Below, piece by piece: positions 1-5,427 of a stretch of 5,427 nucleotides of DNA. Under the pieces are notes generated by a model, which was not told the DNA's origin, did not search any database, and saw only the letters and a list, made by a program, of their open reading frames with translations. Location: the NCBI GenBank assembly GCA_025362255.1, contig JANYGY010000115.1, positions 1 through 5,427 on the forward strand, in the 5' to 3' direction. This stretch comes from Planctomycetales bacterium. Lineage in GTDB: Bacteria; Planctomycetota; UBA11346. The position numbers and the translations under genes were made by a program. The first letter of the stretch is position 1. The number at the start of each line of letters is the position of its first letter.

Positions 1-73
1 CTGCGGGGCCATGCGTGCTCGGGGGTGCTTTTTTAGGTGGGTAAGGAACAGCAAAGAGCGTCTAAACGGCAAG

Positions 74-3000
74 CTAGGGAATAGTCGGCTTCGGCACCGT
101 GGTCAATGTCGCATCAGCCGTGCTGATGATGAGGAAGACCGTCGGAGGAGCGGTCAGCGGCAAACTGCGGATCACGGTGCCGCGGTTGTCGAGCACCACC
201 ATTGCGTCGCGAGTGAAGTTCACCGTATAGTTATTGACCCGGTCGGGCGACAGCGGCAACGGCACGCCGCCTTTGACCCCGGCACTGGCGGCGCCCCGCG
301 TTGGAATCAGGCGCAGATAGCCGCTGCCTTGCGCCTCGATGGTGAAACCGGCAACGCCTTTGGTCATCTCGAACGAGATGCCGGTGTTGGCAAGCAACTG
401 CACCGACGTGCCGTCCAGCCACGCATCGCCCACGGGCTCCCACCCCAGGGTGCGCAACGCCGCTTGGCGATCTTTGAGATCGCGCGGCAGCTCGTGGCCG
501 ACCACAGGTTCGTTGGCCGGCGCCGCGACGCCGGGGGTAACGGGCAACGGCGGCTGATTGATCGCTGCGTCCAGGCGTTCGACCTCGGCATCCATCGCCT
601 TCAGTACATTCTTATCACCTTTGCGGACTTCGGCCAAAGCCTCGCTCGCCGCTTTGAAGTTGCCGGCGCGCGCGGCGTCGAAGCCCTTGTTCAAGACCGT
701 GAGCGCGATCCGCCGACCCGCCAGCTCGATCAACAGGTCGACCTGCGCGGTCTTTTCGGCCAAAATTGTCTTGCTGCGTCGGGCGATGACTCCGGCCTGG
801 ATCGCGTCATCGGCGACCAACTGCGCCGCCATGCCACCACCCAGTTCATCCGCCGGAGTGCCCGGTGCGGCTGCCGCATCGGCAAACAACTTGGCCTGGA
901 CCTTCATCGGCAGTTGACCCCACGTCAGCACCGAACTGCTGCCACTGGCTGACGCCACGGTGACGCCGGCGGCGTCAGCCGCGGTGACATCGACCAGCTC
1001 ATTGGTGGTCGGATGACTGAAGCGCAGCTTGACCACTTTGGTCCCGGCGACGCGATTGATGAGCTGCGTGCGGGCTGGCCACCAGTCGATCAGTTGCCGC
1101 AATGCGACCACCGCCGGTGCGCCGGGCTCAAGTCCGGTCATCGCGGCTTGGGCCTGGCTCGGCTGATTGGCCACCAGTGCCCGGAGCACCGCGCCATAGG
1201 CCGTCGCGGCGGCATCCACTGCCGGAGGAATCTCAGGTTTGACCAGCGCGGCGACCGGATGCGTGCCTGAGCCAGCAACCGTACCAGCCATCGGATCCGT
1301 AGGCGTAGCCGGCGTCGCGACCAACGGGGCGGGACGGTTAGGTCCCCATTCCCCCTGGGAATTAGCCGGGGTTTTTCCGCTTTCCTGAGTATCTTCCGGT
1401 AACGTCGGCGCGGGCGCACCGAGCGCCATGGCGTCGGCTTTCGACTGTACGGCAACCGCCCATTCCAGATCCCCAGGCAGGCCCCAGGTCTGGCGCGTCT
1501 GTTCGAGCGCTTTGCGGATCAGCACCGGATCGACGCCGGCGCGCAGCATTGACTCGATGTCGTGCTTGCGCCCATCGTGCTTGGCCAGCACCAACGCCTG
1601 GCTTTCGCGTTTGTCGACCGGATCCGCCAAACGATCGCACGATTTCAAGGCTGCTCCGAACTGCTCGGCCACCAGCTGATCAGCGATGGTGCGTTTGACC
1701 TCGAGCCGTTGCGCGGCGGTCATCGCCATTTCACCGGGCGCACCTGGCGTACCGACCGTCCGCCCGCGCTCTCCACCGGGCACGGTTATCGGCGAAATCG
1801 GATTCACCGGCGTGACCGCTCTGACCGGCGTCACCGTGACTTCGCTGCGCGGCGTCGTCGAGGGCGTGTCGTTGGCCGCATTATTCGCCGCGCTATGGCT
1901 GCGATCCGACTGCAGGACGAACACCGCGCCCAAGGCGACGGCCAGCACCACCAGCACCAGGATCACGATCGCCAGCGGACCGTTGCTCTCAGGCTGGCGT
2001 CTGGTCGGCGGAAGAATCGCGTGGCCGCCGCTCGGGTCGGTGCCCCTGCCAACCCGCCCACGCGGCGCTGAAGGCAACGGCCCAGTACCGCCACGCCGTC
2101 CAGTCTGAACCCCACCGCTGGCGGAATGACCTGATGGCCGGGGAGGCGGCTGACGATTGGCCGACAAGGTTGCCGGCCGCATCTGGGTGCCGGTCAATTG
2201 GAGATGCTGCCGCTTGGCACCGCCGCCAAAGCGGTCGATCCCATCGAGCAGTTCGCCATAGGTCTGAAAGCGCTGTGCACGATCGACGGCGACCAGCTTG
2301 AGGTAGAAATTATTCAACTCACGAGAGATGCCCTGCTGCGCGTCACGCAGCATCCGCGGCCCGTTGGCGGTCAATTTATGCAACGCTTCAAGAGCACTGT
2401 AGCCGGTGACGAGACCTTCACCGGTGATCATCCGGAAGAGCAACGCGCCGAGGAGGAAGATGTCAGCGCGGATGTCGCCACGTTGCTCGTCGTTCAAGTA
2501 TTCGGGAGCGAGATAATATTCGGTGGCGGCGCTGACGCCGGCGAGTTCACGCACCAGAAACCGGTGATTCGGCGGGACGCACAGCTCATCCAGCAAGGCG
2601 CTGCCATCAGGTGCGAGCAGCACCACATCGGGGCGCAGCCAACCATGGATGGCGCCATGACGGGCACCTTCTTCGAGGGCCAACGCCAGCTGGCGGATGA
2701 TCCCGATCGCATGCGGCGGCGCGAGCGCGCGGCGGCGCGACAGCACATGGGCCAGGGATTCATGATCAGTCGGATCGGCCGACAAAAAAACCAACGCGTC
2801 GCCGTTTTGACGAAACGACGCGAGATGCAGCAGATTCGGATGCTGGACCGGGCCGGTCATTCGCGTGTATGGCTCGACCGTTTCGAAATATCCCGGCTGG
2901 ACCAACAGCGCCGGAGCCAGGACGAGAGCCCGATAGGTCTTGCCGCTGGCGGTTTCACGTACCCGCAGACGCCGGCCTTGGGCATTTTCATCGAGCAGAT

Positions 3001-4042
3001 TGAGCACCGTGAAACCGTCGAGCGGGAATTCGCCGGCCGGAGCGATGAAACCCGGTCGCACGTGCACGCCGGTGACCGGCTTGAGGGCACCCGTGGCGTA
3101 ACCGCTGGTTGCATGGCCACTGGCTGAATTTTCCACGCCGGCATTGCCCGGGTAGGTTCCGCTGATGGGCCGCGGTTCCTCGTAGGCCTGATAATCCTGA
3201 TCAAAATTCTGCGATGGCCGGGGCTGCGGATGGCGCCCGGTGATCGGCCGCGGCGCATTCTGCGGCAGGCGGGTGGTGCCACGATCCGGGTCGACTACCT
3301 GCAGCTGGGTCTGGCACACGCCGCAGGTGTAGATCTCGCCAACCACCGCACTCGGCACATCGAGCATGCTTTGGCAGCGGAAACAGGTGATCAGCCAGCT
3401 TTTCGGCGCCGCGGGTGCGGGTGTGCGGGTCACCGGGATGCTGTCGCCGGTGGCGACGATCACGGGCAGCTCGGTATGCGCCAGGCGATCGATCAGCATC
3501 CGGGCGAGCGCCTCGCAGGTCTCGGCGACGCCTTCGCCATTGCCGGCAGCGGCCCCGAAGCTCGGCCAGCTGCGCACATTCAGCAGCGGCTGCAATTGAC
3601 CCGGGGGCACCGCCGTGGGGAGATCCTGCTTGTTGTATTGGATGACGATCGGCAAGTCGTCGGGCAGCTGATGATGTCTGAGATTGTTCAGCATCTCATT
3701 CATCGCATCGATATTCTCATCGAGCGCTTCACGCCGCGAATCGGCGACGAACACCACGCCGTCAGCACCGGCCAGCACCTGACGCCGGGTGGCTGCGTAA
3801 TACGACTGACCAGGAACCGTCGAAAAATCGAGGCGCAGATCGAATCCCTGGACCTTGCCCAGCTCGGTCGCCAGAAAGTCGAATTGCAGGGTCCGCTCAG
3901 AATGCGTGTCGATGCTGATCAGCTCGCTGGCGCCCGGCGCCCGGCCTTGCAGGAATTGCAGATTGGTGGTCTTGCCGGCCAATCCCGGGCCGTAATAGAC
4001 GACCTTGAGGATGACTTCCTGACGTGCGGGATTGTAGCGCAT
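74..4042 (-). CDS. Membrane-spanning MglA-like GTPase / zinc ribbon / pseudokinase fusion protein
   Basis: This 1322-residue protein appears to be a single-pass membrane signalling or scaffold protein; no characterised protein with this whole architecture is recognised. Residues 1-190 are an MglA-type small GTPase (P-loop GPGLAGKTT 18-26, TVPGQ 75-79, NKQD 137-140). A CxxC...CxxC zinc ribbon follows at 220-243, then a Pro/Gly linker with a repeated motif (265-328). Residues 340-604 resemble a Ser/Thr kinase that lacks catalytic residues. A second linker leads to one hydrophobic span at 689-710. The 612 residues after it should lie outside the cytoplasmic membrane: a TP-rich stalk (725-770), a helical part (775-870), another Pro/Thr-rich linker, a small beta-rich module (about 1000-1045), helices (1080-1162) and a C-terminal beta-rich domain (1190-1315). 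The ATG is preferred because MglA proteins begin a similar distance before the P-loop. No Shine-Dalgarno is visible before it; lspA ends 12 bases upstream, suggesting co-transcription and perhaps translational coupling. Envelope signalling is inference. Confidence 0.93.
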   Translation of the reverse strand: MRYNPARQEVILKVVYYGPGLAGKTTNLQFLQGRAPGASELISIDTHSERTLQFDFLATELGKVQGFDLRLDFSTVPGQSYYAATRRQVLAGADGVVFVADSRREALDENIDAMNEMLNNLRHHQLPDDLPIVIQYNKQDLPTAVPPGQLQPLLNVRSWPSFGAAAGNGEGVAETCEALARMLIDRLAHTELPVIVATGDSIPVTRTPAPAAPKSWLITCFRCQSMLDVPSAVVGEIYTCGVCQTQLQVVDPDRGTTRLPQNAPRPITGRHPQPRPSQNFDQDYQAYEEPRPISGTYPGNAGVENSASGHATSGYATGALKPVTGVHVRPGFIAPAGEFPLDGFTVLNLLDENAQGRRLRVRETASGKTYRALVLAPALLVQPGYFETVEPYTRMTGPVQHPNLLHLASFRQNGDALVFLSADPTDHESLAHVLSRRRALAPPHAIGIIRQLALALEEGARHGAIHGWLRPDVVLLAPDGSALLDELCVPPNHRFLVRELAGVSAATEYYLAPEYLNDEQRGDIRADIFLLGALLFRMITGEGLVTGYSALEALHKLTANGPRMLRDAQQGISRELNNFYLKLVAVDRAQRFQTYGELLDGIDRFGGGAKRQHLQLTGTQMRPATLSANRQPPPRPSGHSASGGVQTGRRGGTGPLPSAPRGRVGRGTDPSGGHAILPPTRRQPESNGPLAIVILVLVVLAVALGAVFVLQSDRSHSAANNAANDTPSTTPRSEVTVTPVRAVTPVNPISPITVPGGERGRTVGTPGAPGEMAMTAAQRLEVKRTIADQLVAEQFGAALKSCDRLADPVDKRESQALVLAKHDGRKHDIESMLRAGVDPVLIRKALEQTRQTWGLPGDLEWAVAVQSKADAMALGAPAPTLPEDTQESGKTPANSQGEWGPNRPAPLVATPATPTDPMAGTVAGSGTHPVAALVKPEIPPAVDAAATAYGAVLRALVANQPSQAQAAMTGLEPGAPAVVALRQLIDWWPARTQLINRVAGTKVVKLRFSHPTTNELVDVTAADAAGVTVASASGSSSVLTWGQLPMKVQAKLFADAAAAPGTPADELGGGMAAQLVADDAIQAGVIARRSKTILAEKTAQVDLLIELAGRRIALTVLNKGFDAARAGNFKAASEALAEVRKGDKNVLKAMDAEVERLDAAINQPPLPVTPGVAAPANEPVVGHELPRDLKDRQAALRTLGWEPVGDAWLDGTSVQLLANTGISFEMTKGVAGFTIEAQGSGYLRLIPTRGAASAGVKGGVPLPLSPDRVNNYTVNFTRDAMVVLDNRGTVIRSLPLTAPPTVFLIISTADATLTTVPKPTIP
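98..475 (-). other. C-terminal beta-rich extracytoplasmic domain (residues 1190-1315)
   Basis: The segment alternates short hydrophobic strands with turns: GWEPVGDAWLDG, VQLLANTGISFEM, AGFTIEAQGSGYLRLIP, NNYTVNFTRDAMVVLDNRG, and PPTVFLIISTADATL. The strand-and-turn pattern, with a DNRG turn and aromatic-rich strands, resembles a concanavalin/LamG-like jelly roll, which is often found at the ends of planctomycete surface proteins. The family assignment is a guess from pattern only; a structure-based search would be needed. A ligand-binding or anchoring role is possible. Confidence 0.4.
1913..1978 (-). other. Single transmembrane helix (residues 689-710)
   Basis: Twenty-two consecutive mostly Leu, Val, Ile and Ala residues without charge (PLAIVILVLVVL onward to FVL) are preceded by an Arg-containing segment (TRRQPESNG) and followed by QSDRSHS. 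It is the only clear hydrophobic span in the chain. Arg/Lys richness on the N-terminal side supports a cytoplasmic N-terminus, so the GTPase, ribbon and pseudokinase would be inside and the C-terminal 612 residues outside. Confidence 0.88.
2231..3025 (-). other. Degenerate Ser/Thr protein kinase domain, probable pseudokinase (residues 340-604)
   Basis: The Hanks-type kinase fold is recognisable from HPNLL (401-405), HGWLRPDVVLL (466-476) at the catalytic loop, YYLAPEYL (509-516) at the APE motif, DIRADIFLLGALLF (523-536) at helix F, and DRAQRFQTYGELL (587-599) at helix I. Catalytic residues are lost: HRDLKPEN is replaced by HGWLRPDV, so the catalytic Asp is Trp468 and the metal-binding Asn is Val473. 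The DFG position reads DEL (485-487). The VAIK region reads YRALVL (370-375), with no Lys at the expected place. The glycine-rich loop (about 351-360) is also poor in glycine. Phosphotransfer is unlikely; an allosteric or scaffold role is inferred. The juxtamembrane position matches that of bacterial receptor kinases. Confidence 0.85.
3059..3250 (-). repeat. Three copies of an [R/K]P-[I/V]-[T/S]-G motif in the linker
   Basis: The linker between zinc ribbon and pseudokinase carries RPITGRHP (residues 265-272), RPISGTYP (291-298) and KPVTGVHV (321-328), spaced 26 and 30 residues apart in otherwise low-complexity Pro/Gly/Tyr-rich sequence. The shared pattern is basic-Pro-aliphatic-Thr/Ser-Gly-x-aromatic/His. 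This is a protein-level repeat. It could be a short docking motif or phosphoacceptor site, or simply a product of compositional bias; nothing here decides between these. Confidence 0.6.
3314..3385 (-). other. Four-cysteine zinc ribbon (residues 220-243)
   Basis: Cys220 and Cys223 (CFRC) and Cys240 and Cys243 (CGVC) form two CxxC knuckles 16 residues apart, with a hydrophobic DVP turn after the first. This pattern is typical of small zinc-ribbon modules that serve as structural or protein-contact elements. It directly follows the GTPase and precedes the repeat linker. Zinc binding is inferred from cysteine spacing only. Confidence 0.7.
3473..4042 (-). other. MglA-like Ras-family GTPase domain (residues 1-190)
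   Basis: The domain binds and probably hydrolyses GTP in the cytoplasm. Visible motifs are VVYYGPGLAGKTTNLQ around the P-loop (K24, T25), LISI...ERTL in the switch I area, TVPGQ at 75-79, FVADS at 98-102, and QYNKQDLP at 135-142 for guanine specificity. As in MglA of Myxococcus and Thermus, Thr75 occupies the place of the usual Asp in the DxxG motif. R50 aligns with MglA Arg53, the intrinsic arginine finger, and Q79 with MglA Gln82, both needed for hydrolysis in that family. The domain is therefore likely active. Classical MglA is a free protein of about 195 residues acting in polarity and gliding; here it is the N-terminus of a much larger chain. Confidence 0.92.
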
Positions 4043-4054
4043 GGGCGTTAGGGA

Positions 4055-4633
4055 TCAGCTCTGAGGAGTGGCCGCGGGCGAGGCCGCGGGCCGGAATGAA
4101 AGCAGCACCAGCACAGCGAAACCCACACAGATTCCCGAGTCGGCGAGGTTGAAGGTAGGCCAGGGATTGAAGGGCGGGAATCCAAGATCGACATGCAGGA
4201 AATCGCGTACCCCGGGCAACTGGCCGCTGGCCATTCCCAAGCGATCGACCGCATTGCCCAACGCACCACCCAAAACCAAACCAAAGGCCACGTTTTCAAA
4301 TCGCCCCACCCGGCGGTATTGAGACCACCAGACCCACGCGAGGACCGGGATCAGCACCACCGTCAGACCGACCACCAGCCAAGGGTGCTCGGCGAACAGG
4401 CTCCAGGCCACGCCCTGGTTATAGGCGAGACTGATCCACGACGGGAACTCGGTCGAATGGGGCAACGCGAAGAGCACCTGCTTCGACAGCAGATCGAGAC
4501 CCACGGTGATCAACGCCACCGGTACAAACCATGCGGCCCAAGAGGTGAAACGTGGAGCCGGGACGGCTCCCGTCGACGCCGGCGAGGGATGCGACTGACC
4601 AGGGACTTCGGGCATTGCGGAAAGATTATCCAT
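4055..4633 (-). CDS. lspA: Lipoprotein signal peptidase (signal peptidase II)
   Basis: This inner-membrane aspartyl protease (EC 3.4.23.36) cleaves the signal peptide of prolipoproteins after the lipobox cysteine has been diacylglyceryl-modified. Family motifs are present in order: LDLLSK (46-51), AYNQGVAWSLF (70-80), GGALGNAVDRL (122-132) and WPTFNLADSGI (158-168). The catalytic aspartates are expected to be D130 and D165. Four membrane segments fit at about 33-52, 85-103, 114-131 and 164-180. The 192-residue length exceeds the usual 160-170 because of a Pro/Ser-rich N-terminal extension of about 30 residues. The ATG at 4633 has a GGAG 13 bases upstream, a long spacing; Met7 (codon 4613-4615) is an alternative start. 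It is the first gene of a probable operon with the GTPase-pseudokinase gene, and is divergent from argD. Confidence 0.96.
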   Translation of the reverse strand: MDNLSAMPEVPGQSHPSPASTGAVPAPRFTSWAAWFVPVALITVGLDLLSKQVLFALPHSTEFPSWISLAYNQGVAWSLFAEHPWLVVGLTVVLIPVLAWVWWSQYRRVGRFENVAFGLVLGGALGNAVDRLGMASGQLPGVRDFLHVDLGFPPFNPWPTFNLADSGICVGFAVLVLLSFRPAASPAATPQS

Positions 4634-4661
4634 AGCGGCCGAGCAACTCCAGGATGCCCTG

Positions 4662-4690
4662 ACCTTAAGGACTCAAGCGCAGGGTGTAAA
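4662..4690 (-). promoter_or_regulatory. Candidate sigma70-type promoter for lspA
   Basis: Reading leftward, TTTACA (4685-4690) is one mismatch from the -35 consensus. After a 17-base spacer comes TAAGGT (4662-4667), which keeps the three most conserved -10 positions (T, A, final T) but not the middle. Transcription would start near 4655, giving a leader of about 20 bases. Support is from base matching only, and promoter consensus in the host lineage is unknown. Confidence 0.3.
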
Positions 4691-4747
4691 TGGATGAATG
4701 GCCGCATGGTTGCATCCCGTCGCTACACGCAAAGCTCGTTATTCCCC

Positions 4748-4752
4748 AGGGA
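4748..4752 (+). promoter_or_regulatory. Ribosome binding site for argD
   Basis: AGGGA lies 7 bases before the ATG at 4760, a normal Shine-Dalgarno spacing, and supports that codon as the start. The rest of the 126-base divergent space (4634-4759) shows no convincing rightward promoter and no recognisable ARG box. It does hold a weak inverted repeat, GGATG (4692-4696) and CATCC (4713-4717), of unknown meaning. Confidence 0.55.
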
Positions 4753-4759
4753 AAAACCC

Positions 4760-5427
4760 ATGTCTGCCCCGTCTTCGTCACCTGAATCGTACCTGACCCA
4801 GAATTATAATCGGTCACCAGTGCGTTTTGTGCGCGGCCAGGGTTGTTACCTCTTCGACAGCGAGGGCAAAGCCTACCTCGACGCGTTTGCCGGAGTCGCG
4901 GTCAGCGCCCTCGGGTATGGCCATCCGGAACTGGTCGCGGCGATCTGCCGGCAGGCGCAGGCGGTGACCCATGTCTCGAATTATTACACGATCGCTGAAC
5001 AGGAGGACCTCGCGCGCCTGCTGGTCGAGGCCTCATTTCCAGGAAAAGTGCTTTTTTGCACTTCGGGCACCGAGGCCAACGAAGCAGCCCTCAAGATCGT
5101 TCGGTTGTGGGGCAATCAGGTCCACGGCGGCACCAAGAAACGGCTGCTCGCTTTCCACGGCGGTTTCCACGGTCGCACCATGGGCGCCTTGGCCTTGACC
5201 GCGAATCCCAAATACCGCGAACCGTTCGCCCCCCTGGCGGAAGTGGAATTCCTTCCCTTTGGCGATGTCGCGGCGCTTACCGCTGCATTCACCGCCAGCG
5301 GCAGCGACGACATCGCCGGAGTGTTCATCGAACCGATCCAAGGCGAAGGTGGCGTGGTGCCGGCGCCTGCGGGGTTCCTCAAGATCCTCAGCGGGTTGTG
5401 CCAGCAGCACGGCGCCTTGCTGGTGGT
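4760..5427 (+). CDS. argD: Acetylornithine aminotransferase, N-terminal part (cut by window end)
   Basis: This is a class III PLP-dependent aminotransferase that converts N-acetylglutamate semialdehyde and glutamate to N2-acetylornithine and 2-oxoglutarate in arginine biosynthesis; some members also act on succinyldiaminopimelate. The first 222 of roughly 400 residues are in the window. Motifs seen are YLDAFAGVAVSALGYGHP (39-56), TSGTEANEAALK (101-112, PLP phosphate contact), FHGRTMGALALT (136-147), PKYREPF (150-156) and FIEPIQGEGGV (189-199). The reading stops at LLVV, just before the expected DEVQxG motif, so the PLP-ring aspartate and the Schiff-base lysine lie beyond the edge. The ATG has AGGGA 7 bases upstream. 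Other class III enzymes such as ornithine or 4-aminobutyrate aminotransferase remain possible, but the early motif set fits ArgD best. It is transcribed away from lspA. Confidence 0.9.
   Translation, partial: MSAPSSSPESYLTQNYNRSPVRFVRGQGCYLFDSEGKAYLDAFAGVAVSALGYGHPELVAAICRQAQAVTHVSNYYTIAEQEDLARLLVEASFPGKVLFCTSGTEANEAALKIVRLWGNQVHGGTKKRLLAFHGGFHGRTMGALALTANPKYREPFAPLAEVEFLPFGDVAALTAAFTASGSDDIAGVFIEPIQGEGGVVPAPAGFLKILSGLCQQHGALLV

Noticed and set aside
11..40. A run of six T after a G-rich stretch, as a possible rho-independent terminator
   Set aside because: No inverted repeat precedes the T run on the plus strand, and on the minus strand, where the gene ends, the run reads as A. No hairpin supports a terminator.
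11..952. A 313-residue open frame on the plus strand, opposite the large gene
   Set aside because: It runs codon-for-codon antisense to the minus-strand gene and its translation is Arg/Gln/His/Gly-rich with no domain motif. Such frames are common opposite GC-rich genes.
2231..3025. An active Ser/Thr receptor kinase
   Set aside because: The catalytic-loop Asp and Asn, the DFG Phe-Gly and the VAIK lysine are all absent, so an active kinase call is not supported.
2198..3127. A 309-residue open frame on the plus strand
   Set aside because: It is in the same antisense register over the pseudokinase domain, whose motifs on the minus strand are clear. No recognisable protein family or ribosome site supports the plus-strand reading.
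3230..4051. A 273-residue open frame on the plus strand
   Set aside because: It is antisense to the GTPase and zinc-ribbon region, which has unmistakable conserved motifs; the plus-strand translation shows none.
4659..4690. CTGACC and TGTAAA as a rightward promoter for argD
   Set aside because: The spacer would be 20 bases, outside the usual 16-18, and both boxes match consensus only partly.
5033..5410. A 125-residue open frame on the minus strand opposite argD
   Set aside because: The plus-strand reading gives a clean class III aminotransferase with ordered motifs; the minus-strand product matches nothing recognisable.

Overview
The window is GC-rich bacterial chromosome with a compact layout: two genes read leftward in what looks like one operon, a 126-base divergent intergenic space, and the 5' part of a third gene read rightward and cut by the window edge. 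No mobile elements, CRISPR arrays, tRNA or rRNA genes, or phage-like genes were seen. The lineage cannot be fixed from sequence alone. A double-CxxC zinc ribbon joined to a Ser/Thr-kinase-like domain, a single membrane span and a long Ala/Pro/Thr-rich tail suggest Planctomycetota or a related PVC-type bacterium. The MglA-type GTPase is also common in Myxococcota and several other phyla, so this is a weak inference.

Region by region: bases 1-73 are non-coding downstream sequence with no hairpin terminator that I can find. Bases 74-4042 (minus strand) encode one very large (1322 residue) multidomain protein. In order it has an MglA-like Ras-family GTPase, a four-cysteine zinc ribbon, a linker with three copies of a short motif, a Ser/Thr-kinase fold lacking key catalytic residues, one membrane span, and about 612 residues predicted to lie outside the cytoplasmic membrane, ending in a beta-rich domain. 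Bases 4055-4633 (minus strand) encode lipoprotein signal peptidase II (lspA), which lies just upstream of the large gene with 12 bases between them. Bases 4634-4759 separate lspA from a rightward gene. Bases 4760 to the window end encode the N-terminal 222 residues of an acetylornithine aminotransferase-type PLP enzyme (argD).

How they fit together: lspA and argD are housekeeping genes (lipoprotein maturation, arginine biosynthesis). The remarkable object is the large fusion protein. Its GTPase keeps the P-loop, the MglA-type TVPGQ motif, the arginine equivalent to the intrinsic arginine finger of MglA, and NKxD, so it is probably a working switch. Its kinase domain looks catalytically dead. 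The architecture suggests a transmembrane signalling or scaffold protein in which a cytoplasmic GTPase and pseudokinase are linked to an envelope sensor or anchor. That role is inference; no partner such as an MglB/roadblock GAP is present in the window.
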